From Malania oleifera (lineage: Eukaryota; Streptophyta; Magnoliopsida; Santalales; Ximeniaceae), in the NCBI RefSeq assembly GCF_029873635.1, contig NC_080423.1, positions 98,948,397 to 99,012,396 on the forward strand: a stretch of 64,000 bases of DNA, read 5' to 3'. Both the position numbers and the translations under genes were made by a program. This document shows positions 11,777 to 20,468 of this stretch, piece after piece (the first letter of the stretch is position 1; every line of letters starts with the position of its first letter). The notes beneath the pieces are model-generated. The model was not told the DNA's origin. It did no database searches and worked only from the letters and a program-made list of their open reading frames with translations.

Positions 11777-14079
11777 TGTTGACCTTACGTGTCACGCCCG
11801 GTTTTGATTATGACAAATACTCATTGTATCTAATGGGTAATTGAGTTTTTGTGCAGGAATCAAGAATGATAAGATCAAGATGTGCACAAAGCAAGAAAGG
11901 CTTGAAGACAGTTTCATAAACTCTTAATTGAAATATTTTCCAGTGAAATTGTCTGTAATAGTAATTAGGGTTTTTCGGTTTGTAATAAGCTCACACACAT
12001 CACATTAATGATTTACTTTGTAAGCTCAAACCGAACCATAGAAAGACCTTCGGTCGACCGACACCGGACTTTTTCGGTGTCTTCAAAATTGGACCCCAAG
12101 TGGCCTTAGGACACACACATATGCACATATGTTTATTAGGCACTTAAAATTGATTGAGTTGGGTCAATTCGGGACCGAAATGCACACTTGGTGCACTTTC
12201 GGTCGACCGAGCCAAACAGTTCAAATTGGCCCGGTCGACCGAAACCGGTCCGGGTCAACTATTTGACCCGGTCCCGGTCAACCGACCCCTTACAGGTCAT
12301 TTGACCTCGGTCAACCGAACCACCTGGGAGTCAACTATTTGACCCCCCGATCGACCGACCACTTTTGTACTCCAACAACTCGGTCGACCGAAGCGCCTCG
12401 GGAGAATTCCCAACAACTAGGTCGACCGAGCCGTGCAGTTCAAAAAGGCCTCGGTCGACCGAAACTCGGAGATTTCAAAAATCGCCCTTACCCGGTCGAC
12501 CGACCCCTTAGTTCAAAATGCCCTCGGTCGACCGAGCTACTTGAGTCCCGGTCGACCGAGCTACTTTTGGTCGACCGGACCTCTCGGGTTGCTCCCATTT
12601 TTACCGTGGTTAATACTTTTCTAAACAGGGTTAAAATGCACTAAACTTCATTAAACTTTTCTGATAATACCCTATAGGTCCCCAACGGTCATATTTTCTC
12701 CCTTGCCTATATATATGCCTTCATTTGCAAAGATTTAGGGGATTAGCCACCTTGATTAGGGAAAAATTCTTTGAAAAACCAAAACCCTATAATACTCATT
12801 TTATTACTCAAACCACTCATACTTGCCTTCTAGCATTGCCTACATATTTTGTAAGTTGATTGAGTGTTTTGCTTAATAGGTTTGCTCTCCTTGTGTTACT
12901 CGTTTGATTTTCTTGAGAGCCAAACCTTAGGATTCTTAGGAGGCTTTTGCTAATAAAGCATTTCCTAAGAAGACCTTGTTAGATCTTCTAAGCTTGCACC
13001 TTCATTGCAAGATCTTGAGAAGAGTGTATTTGCTTTTGTCTGCAAAAACTTTTCAAACACTTTCAAATATCTATTGTACTTTTATGTTGCAAAATACTTT
13101 GAAGAGATATTTGCTTGTGTGATTGTGATCTTTGTTGCAACATTCTTTCACTCATATATCATTTGCTGAATACAAAGATTACACGTCTTTTGCAAATCAA
13201 GCATATACATCGTTTAATACTTACATGCTTGAAATATCTAAATGATCGAAATATACAAGACTTGACATCTTTGTGTGAACCTATTTATTGAACATATCTT
13301 GTGATACAAAGACTGTTAGTTCGACACTCTCACGTACACATTACACTGATAGAATATACTTTGAGAGTTGAACCATATTGACCACATTGAGCTTACAAAT
13401 TATTTCATATTTGTGGTGTATATTATTGTGCGAATTTGGGCACATATCTGCTTTACTTAAAAGCACAATCACTGTACCAGTTCATTGTAATACACTTTGA
13501 TTGTATTTCCAGGCACGGGCCTGAAGAGGGAGACTAGCCCTGGAATAGTCTCGGATTGGCTTAGACCCGGTTAGGAAAGCTAGGTGCGTCGTCCTGTTAA
13601 GGCGTGTAGGTTGAGGTCAGCCCCGCTAATTGACCTGGTTAAGGTTGAGGTCAGCCCTGTGTTAATTTGACCTGGTTAAGGTTGAGGTCAGCCCTGTGTT
13701 AATTTGACCTGGTTAAGGTTGAGGTCCGCCCTGTGTTAATTTGACCTGGTTGTAAACGGTGCCGCTCCACCCTTAAGTGAGCTATTAGTGGAATCCTCTA
13801 GCTTGCGAGCTTGAGGCGGGGACGTAGGCACGGTTGGCCGAACCCCGATAACATATCGTGTGTTCATTTTTATTTCCGCACTTTATATTTACCGCACATG
13901 TATGTTATGGGTGAATGATGCGTATGACTTAATTTTCACATTATATTTATCTACGCATTTGGAAATTGAATAGGCATACCCTAGGTTGTGTATATATTGC
14001 TATTTATCTAGTTCAACCTAGGTGATAAATTTTAAAATTCCAATTCACCCCTCCTCTTAGGAATACACCAATTCTAACA
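11777..14079 (+). repeat. Right LTR of the large-LTR element (2303 bp)
   Basis: It starts TGTTGACC and ends CTAACA. At 12051-12580 it carries eight exact copies of CGGTCGACCG and about five one-base variants. A TATATATA box lies near 12709. At 13605-13752 a unit of about 38 bp (GGTTGAGGTCAGCCC followed by TTTGACCTGGTTAA) is repeated four times. TSD CCTTC follows. Confidence 0.8.
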
Positions 14080-14086
14080 CCTTCAA

Positions 14087-14970
14087 TTAAAGAACTAATT
14101 CACTTAAAAGTTTAAACTCATTAGGCATGCGTTTCGAATGATTATGTGTTCTCAAGGTTGCTAAAGGGTTGTCAGTCAAGCCTGGCTCGGCCAGTTATTC
14201 TGACATAATAGCACGACCCTCCAGCGGACTATTAGTCATCCCTTAAATCTGAGAATACTTTCAATTTGCCTATACTATTTATGATGCTTCTGTCCTTCTA
14301 CTTGACAATTGTTTAAAATCTTTCCTTGTTCTAACGGTGATCTGGGCGTATCAGGTATCAGAGCCAGTTTTATTCATTACTCTTTCAAAGGTTTGTAATT
14401 GAGATTAAATGATACTGACCATTAGGCATAATTTGTTATTACAAATGAACTTAATTTCGAATTACAGTTTGTTCAGATATGCACTTGCCTTCGGTTAAAG
14501 AACTAATTCACTTAAAAGTTTAAACTCATTAGGCATGCGTTTCGAATGATTATGTGTTCTCAAGGTTGCTAAAGGGTTGTCAATCAAGCCTGGATCAACC
14601 AGTTATTCTGACATAATAGCACATCCCTCCAACGGACTATTAGTTATCCATTAAATCTGAGAATACTTTCAATTTGCCTATACTAATTATGATGCTTCTG
14701 TCACTATTAGTTATCCATTAAATCTAAGAATACTTTCAATTTGCCTATACTAATTATGATGCTTCTATCCTTCTACTTGACAATTGTTTAAAATCTTTCT
14801 TTGTTCTAACAGTGATCTGAGCGTAGCTGGTATTAGAGCCAGTTTTATTCATTGCTCTTTCAAAGGTTTGTAATTAAGATTAAATGATACTGACCATTAG
14901 GCATAATTTGTTATTACAAATAAACTTAATTTCGAATTACAGTTTGTTTAGATATGCACTTGCCTTCGGG
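14087..14970 (+). repeat. Tandem duplication of an old Ty3 leader/LTR-end module (408 bp)
   Basis: The segment beginning TTAAAGAACTAATTC at 14087 recurs at 14495, so the period is 408 bp. The second copy is about 68 bp longer because an internal piece near 14635-14700 is itself duplicated at 14703-14768. Each copy ends with a GGTATCAGAGCC or related primer-site-like motif and the leader found before the large-LTR element at 3986-4135. These are older Ty3-element pieces into which that element jumped. Confidence 0.7.
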
Positions 14971-15029
14971 TGGCTCCTCTGATTGATTATAAGGTATTAT
15001 GATCAGAAATTGAGTTTTGTGTTAAATCA

Positions 15030-15140
15030 TGCTAGTCTAGAATGCCTCCTGCATGGCGGATGCAGTTGATGTGTATTGCATTTTGGTAGTTGATATAGGT
15101 TCTCATGTGCCTTCAACTTCTTATAAATGCTCTATTTGAA
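15030..15140 (+). repeat. Three-copy module, copy 2
   Basis: A block containing GAATGCCTCCTGCATGGC and GGTTCTCATGTGCCTT recurs at 16265-16390 with few changes, and more loosely at 10370-10455 inside the large-LTR element. The two close copies bracket the foldback at 15209-16194. No function is visible. Confidence 0.6.
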
Positions 15141-15208
15141 CTGATCAACTCATTATATGCTATGCTCATTTGGCAGCCACTCGGGTGGGACAATTCATGA
15201 AGTTGGAA

Positions 15209-16194
15209 GATGCTTAAGTTTCAATTTGTTGGACAAGGAGAAGATAAGGCAGTGTAATCAATGGGGAAGGAGAGAATGAAGTGGAATTGGACTTGTGGGT
15301 TAATGGGTATGTCTTCAATTGTGACATTTTGAACTCAGCTTATGTAAAAACATCTGCTTTTGTCAACTCATGATATGCTATGGTCATTTGGCAGCCACTC
15401 AGGTGGGACAATTCATGAAGTTTCAAGAAGCATCGGAAACATCTTCAGGACATGGTGGGATGACAACTACAGGGGCAGTTCCTGTCCCTCAGTTGCCAAA
15501 ATTACAAGAAAATGTGTGCAACTTCTTTTTTTGGGGGGGGGGGGGCCCCCGGGTGTTAAACTAATTGAGCACAGACTGCATGGCTTCTGTATAGTTGTTG
15601 GATTTTGTTCCGTGTGTTGGACAACTTGAATCTTTAGAAGTAATAGTCGAGGTAGTAGTGGTGATAAACAGTAAAATCTTAGTTATGGTCAGTTGTTTTG
15701 GAAAAACAAAACATAATTAACATTTTACTGCTTATCACCACTACTACCTCGACTATTACTTCTAAAGATTCAAGTTGTCCAACACACGGAACAAAATCCA
15801 GCAACTATACAGAAGCCATGCAGTCTGTGCTCAATTAGTTTAACCCCCTCTCCCCCCCCCCCCCCCAAAATGAAGAAGTTGCACACATTTTCTTGTAATT
15901 TTGGCAACTGAGGGATAGGAACTGCCCCTGCAGTTGTCATCCCACCATGTCTCGAAGATGTTTCCGATGCTTCTTCAAACTTCATGAATTGTCCCACTTG
16001 AGTGACTGCCAAATTAATGACCATAGCATATCATGAGTTGACAAAAAAAGACATTTTTACATAAGCTGAGTTCAAACCTGTCACATTTTCAGAAATACCC
16101 ATTAACCCACAAGTCCAATTCCACTTCATTCTCTCATTCCCCATTGATTACACTGTCTTATCTTATCCTCGTTCAACCAATGGAAACTTAAGCA
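15209..16194. repeat. Foldback (large inverted repeat) carrying an exon-like fragment
   Basis: The arms, about 15209-15680 and 15718-16194, are reverse complements over some 470 bp and are separated by a loop of about 40 bp. Part of the arm (15396-15530; mirrored on the minus strand at about 15880-16000) reads as an open stretch of about 43 codons rich in Gly, Thr, Pro and Gln. It directly follows TTTGGCAG, a plausible intron acceptor. A partial extra copy of the same piece is at 15145-15210. I do not recognise the protein. Homopolymers (G at 15534-15546, C at 15847-15866) sit at equivalent places in the two arms. A transcript would form a long hairpin. Confidence 0.75.
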
Positions 16195-16264
16195 CTGTTC
16201 TCTACTATTTAATTATATTATGAATTTAAGATATGGTTGGCATGTATTATTGTCGTGAATATGC

Positions 16265-16390
16265 TAGATGGTTGCATGCTAGTGTAGAATGCCTCCTGCA
16301 TGGCAGATGCAGTTGATGTGTATTGCATGCTGGTAGTGGATATAGGTTCTCGTGTGCCTTGAACTTGTTATAAATGCTCTATTTAAACCT
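16265..16390 (+). repeat. Three-copy module, copy 3
   Basis: Near-copy of 15030-15140, located just past the right arm of the foldback. Confidence 0.6.
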
Positions 16391-16624
16391 ATTAGGTGTA
16401 GGTTTTATGGGAAAACGTCCAATTGACAGATGACATGATGTCGAAATTGCGTTAACATTTGACCAAACAAAAAGAAAAGATAGGCTTAGTCGTTTAATGT
16501 TAAAATATTTTTGAAAGGATGAGTGAATCTTTAGAATCATAATAAATAAGACTTAGTTAATTTAGAACGGACATTCATTAGATATTACAATCCATATTGC
16601 CACATGTCGCTACTGGCTAGAGGA

Positions 16625-16904
16625 GAAAGTAATGACCTTCAAATGACTAAAGACTTACCAGGGACATCACCCTCAATCTCTTATTTTGCCACATCATTTT
16701 CAGCTTGTAGTTGCTATTTTTGGTCCTCAAGAATTGCAGTTTTTTCTTCACAGGCAGCCTCTTGATCCTCAGCAAGGCTAACTCTGCCTTCATCCTTCAT
16801 TGGACACTCATTGGACTCGTGGCCAATATTGAAGCATCTATAGCATTTCAGGTTTACTTGGGGTTGTTTTACCACTATTATCACTGGTTGGTTGGTTAGC
16901 ACGC
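16625..16904 (-). pseudogene. Reverse-oriented gag fragment with a zinc knuckle, split by the chromovirus
   Basis: On the minus strand, 16917-16714 encodes a CCHC zinc knuckle (CYRCFNIGHESNEC) followed by an acidic stretch and a stop. This is the nucleic-acid-binding end of a retroelement gag. The frame runs straight into the chromovirus left LTR at 16905. Its upstream half lies on the other side of that insertion (24485-24796). Pol domains further along (below 16625) were not found. It is a dead relic interrupted by a younger element. Confidence 0.65.
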
Positions 16905-18212
16905 TGATGGGGATCAAAATTTCCCAAACATAACATTTGCTAAAATGTTGTCACGTGGATGCATTCGCTGGGATGAAGGCAACTGCGCACCTGTACAAGA
17001 AAATGCATAACTTCATCTACAGAGGCCCAAATAACCCGATTCCAATTGGGCTGGAAAGAAGACTCCCATAGCTTTCTTTGGGTATAGGGAAAATCGTGAA
17101 ATTCAAATTGTGCACGGCTTGGCAGCCCAATAACAGTAGGCATTCGTCCAGAAATTCTGCATCACATGGACAGCTGCACACCTCTCACCAAATATGCCAT
17201 AACTTTCCCAAGAAAAGTCCAAATGGAGTGGTTCAAAGTGTGTTGCAAAGAAGACTTCCACATATTTAATTTGGTATATGGTAGGTAAACTAATTCAAAG
17301 TATGGAATGTCTAGAAGGCCGAAGAATGAGACTATTTGTTTTGAAAATTTTACATTTTTGACTTTTTGGTTTCATTTTATCATTTTCCATTCAAAGCTTG
17401 TTATATTTTATTTACTTATGGTTGGAGGGTTGTTCCAACATCTCTATATATAGCTGGGCATGTAAGTTATTAGGGACATCAAGTATTTTGAATTGAATCA
17501 AGATTTATTGTCTTGTGCTTAAGCTTTAAGCTTGTTCCCTCTTTGTGAGTGAGTGGTGAGAGACCACATCCCTTCTCCTTTGGAGATTGAGTGGTGAGAG
17601 GTCACGAGATTATCATTATCCATTTTCCATATTACCATTCCAGTAGCTATTTTGTGAGATTAGTACTTCAACAGTCAAGCAGATCCATCACAACCCCAAG
17701 AAAAGCCGAGAATCACCATTCGAGATATCGAGCAAGGTTCGAGTGTGTTGTGTTCATCATTCCGAATAATTTCAGTAAGCTCATTTCAATTACTTCCAAA
17801 ATAACTCCTAGATAGCCAATATGACATTTACCTTCCATTAGCCTTTCAAAATATCCATTGCATGTCTTTGAATAATATTTGTAGACAAACTCTTCAAAGT
17901 CCAAAAGATTTTCATGCTTGAATGCTTGATTGTGTCTTATTCTAAGGATATATAATTTGCATGTTTAGGCTTAATTCTAAGGCTTGAATTTACCATCTTT
18001 CAAGTAATTATCTTATCCTACTTGATTAGGTCCTTAAGGACAAGTCTACATGAATCCTATAACTTTTTGAATTTTCCACAACCTGTTGTTCTCGCATATA
18101 ATTTATATTGGTCATTGCGGTTAATTAAATTCCCATCTTAAAGTGTATCTGGTGTGTGCATTTGTGAGAGGGTCTTTGGTAGGACTAGGGTTCCTAGGAT
18201 TGTCCTACATCA
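16905..18212 (+). repeat. Chromovirus left LTR (1308 bp)
   Basis: It starts TGATGGGG and ends CTACATCA. A TATATATA promoter box lies at 17445-17452. It contains the same short segment that encodes the last residues of pol in the right LTR. Confidence 0.92.
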
Positions 18213-18215
18213 TAT

Positions 18216-18227
18216 TGGTATCAGAGA
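18216..18227 (+). promoter_or_regulatory. Chromovirus primer-binding site
   Basis: TGGTATCAGAGA, three bases after the left LTR. It matches the initiator-Met tRNA 3' end at eleven of twelve positions. Confidence 0.85.
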
Positions 18228-18341
18228 CTAGGTTTGGCTAGGTTGGCTAGTTTACATAGCTCGACTAGTGGATTGACCCTCCTTTTCACTTTGGTTGAAT
18301 GACCCATTGGGTGTTCCTTGTGTTGGTCTAATACCCATTAG

Positions 18342-20462
18342 ATGGCAACTAGGTCTGGAAATGCATACCGAGGTCGTAGATCTGATTATGAACGGGATAA
18401 CCTCCTTGATGATCTCCAAGAACAAGTCCTTAGATTGAATAGGGACCTAGAAGAGGCCTTAACTAGAATTGAGAGGTTGGAAACTCAAAACCCACAAGAC
18501 CCACCTCAAGGAAGCATAGAGCAGCCCTTAGAACAAGAAAATGAAGGCCAAGGGAGACCTCCATCTAGGGAACGACCTTTGTCCCCAAGGATTCGACCAC
18601 ACTCTCCAAGAGGACGACCTCCTCCTCCACCAAGACGGCCTCCTCCCCGAGCTAATTATGGAAGACCCCAACATCGTGATCCTTATGACCGATACTGGGA
18701 TGATGAGGAATATGAATTGGATGAATTTCAAGGTCAGAGACCACACCGTAGGGATCGACATGATCCTTACGAGGACATGACTAGGAAGGTGAAGATAGAA
18801 GCCCCTACATTTGATGGTCAAATGAATCCCAAACTTTTTCAAGATTGGTTAGCTGAGATGGATGCCTACTTTGAGTGGTACAGGATGATTGACCCTCATC
18901 GGGTCCAATTCGCTAAGATGAGGTTAATTGGACAAGCGAAACTCCATTGGATGAATGTAGAGAGGCAAGAGGCTCGCCTACGTCATAGGCCCATTGAACA
19001 TTGGGATTTGATGAAAGATAGGCTCACTGAAAAGTATGTGCCTATTAGCTACCAAGAGCGCCTTATGGATCAACTCTACAGCTTGCGCCAGGGTAATATG
19101 ACGGTTTCTGAGTATATGACCCAATTCGATGAGTTGTCTATTAGGTGTGGAGTTGATGAGACAGAGAGCCAACAAATTGCTAGATTCCGCACTGGATTAA
19201 GGCCTGAATTAAGGAGGGAGATGTTTCCCCATCATATAACATCTCTTGAACAAGCATTTAATCTAGCTCATGACTTTGAGCAGATGAACAAAGGGCAAAT
19301 GGGAAGGCGGTATGGCAACCCCTCAAATGAAACCTATAATAGGAAAATCCAGGGCACTGATAAGTCTAAACAAGCATCTGTAGGACAAGTCACTTCTCAT
19401 GGGAGCAACCCCACAGTCCAACAACCAGTGGACAAAGGGAAAGCCCCGATAACGGGATCCTCTCGCCAAAATTCTGGCACAGAAGTATGTTTCAAGTGCC
19501 ACAAAAAGGGACACTTTGCCAGGCAATGCCCTAATAGGAATTTAGTAATTGAGAGAGAAGAAGAAGAGGAAAAGGAAGAAAATGATGCACCATATGATGC
19601 TGCAAATGAAGCGGGTGAAGATGTGCTAAGTAGTGAGGATGATGAGAATGCGCAGCTAAGCGTGATGAGACGCCTTATGGTAATGCCTAGGGGAGAGGAA
19701 GATTGGCGTCGTACTTCTATTTTCTACACTTATATCAAGTGTGGGAGTAAAAGCTGCAAGATGATCATAGATGGTGGGAGCTGTATGAATGTGATTTCAA
19801 AGTCAGCATCTGAAAAGTTGAAATTAAAAACAGAGCCTCATCCCAACCCATATAATGTTGCATGGGTCAATGCAACGACCATGCCAGTAAGCCATAGGTG
19901 TTTAGTCCCCATTAAAATTGGAGAGTATGAGGACCAAATTTGGTGTGACGTGCTGCCTATGAACGTTGCTCATATTCTATTTGGGAGACCTTGGCTATTT
20001 GACCTGGATGTCTCACATAATGGGCGTGCCAACACCTACTCTTTTAAGTGTAATGGCAAAAGAATTATTCTCAGTCCACTTGAGCCCAAGAGTGGAAAAA
20101 GCAAGAAGAAAGAGGAGACGAAAGGAAAACAAGTTGGTCAACCCTTACATATTCTAAACAAGAAGGACTTTGAGTTTGAGAGTCAAGAAACTCAGGTCGT
20201 TTATGTGGTTGTTGCCAAGGAAGCAGAGCAGAAAAGTCTTGAACAGGAGACACCTTCAGAAGTATTCCCTATACTTTCTGAGTTTGAAGATGTCATTTCT
20301 GAGCCACCGAGTGAGTTGCCTCCGATGAGAGATATCCAACATGTTATTGATCTTATTCCTGGTTCATCTCTACCTAATTTGCCACATTATAGAATGAACC
20401 CAAAGGAACATGACGAGCTAAAGAAGCAAGTGGATGAACTAAGGGAAAAGGGTTTTATTTAG
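18342..20462 (+). CDS. Chromovirus gag-protease (and start of RT), ended by a premature TAG
   Basis: 706 codons. The order is a coiled coil (about residues 18-50), a Pro/Arg-rich stretch (75-125), the retrotransposon gag core (about 150-320), a CCHC zinc knuckle at 383-396 (CFKCHKKGHFARQC), an acidic linker, and an aspartic protease with IIDGGS at about 475-480 (DGG in place of the more usual DSG/DTG, as in many plant Ty3 elements). The last 60 residues are the beginning of reverse transcriptase. Gag packages element RNA and the protease cleaves the polyprotein. The ATG at 18342 is the first in frame, about 115 bases after the primer site. The TAG at 20460-20462 falls inside RT, two codons before the downstream frame's first Met and in the same frame. 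It is therefore more likely a nonsense mutation than a gag-pol recoding site. Confidence 0.9.
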   Translation: MATRSGNAYRGRRSDYERDNLLDDLQEQVLRLNRDLEEALTRIERLETQNPQDPPQGSIEQPLEQENEGQGRPPSRERPLSPRIRPHSPRGRPPPPPRRPPPRANYGRPQHRDPYDRYWDDEEYELDEFQGQRPHRRDRHDPYEDMTRKVKIEAPTFDGQMNPKLFQDWLAEMDAYFEWYRMIDPHRVQFAKMRLIGQAKLHWMNVERQEARLRHRPIEHWDLMKDRLTEKYVPISYQERLMDQLYSLRQGNMTVSEYMTQFDELSIRCGVDETESQQIARFRTGLRPELRREMFPHHITSLEQAFNLAHDFEQMNKGQMGRRYGNPSNETYNRKIQGTDKSKQASVGQVTSHGSNPTVQQPVDKGKAPITGSSRQNSGTEVCFKCHKKGHFARQCPNRNLVIEREEEEEKEENDAPYDAANEAGEDVLSSEDDENAQLSVMRRLMVMPRGEEDWRRTSIFYTYIKCGSKSCKMIIDGGSCMNVISKSASEKLKLKTEPHPNPYNVAWVNATTMPVSHRCLVPIKIGEYEDQIWCDVLPMNVAHILFGRPWLFDLDVSHNGRANTYSFKCNGKRIILSPLEPKSGKSKKKEETKGKQVGQPLHILNKKDFEFESQETQVVYVVVAKEAEQKSLEQETPSEVFPILSEFEDVISEPPSELPPMRDIQHVIDLIPGSSLPNLPHYRMNPKEHDELKKQVDELREKGFI

Positions 20463-20468
20463 GAGAGC

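Larger units (their letters stand above)
4136..14079 (+). mobile_element. Large-LTR, non-autonomous (LARD-like) LTR retrotransposon
   Basis: Two long direct repeats (4136-6681 and 11777-14079) flank 5.1 kb of interior. The element is bordered by the 5-bp duplication CCTTC (4131-4135 and 14080-14084). A primer site resembling the initiator-Met tRNA end follows the left LTR, and a polypurine tract precedes the right LTR. The leader sequence at 14480-14510 preserves an empty version of the insertion site. No gag zinc knuckle, protease, reverse transcriptase or integrase could be found, so it must depend on enzymes from elsewhere. The structure is seen; the LARD label is an inference. Confidence 0.8.

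Noticed and set aside
12051..12580. Regularly recurring palindromes considered as a CRISPR-like array
   Set aside because: Spacing is irregular, the repeat is only 10 bp, and the setting is a plant LTR.
20460..20468. TAG between the two chromovirus frames considered as a gag-pol readthrough site
   Set aside because: It falls within the RT domain rather than at the gag-pol junction. Mutation is simpler, although conservation in other copies has not been tested.
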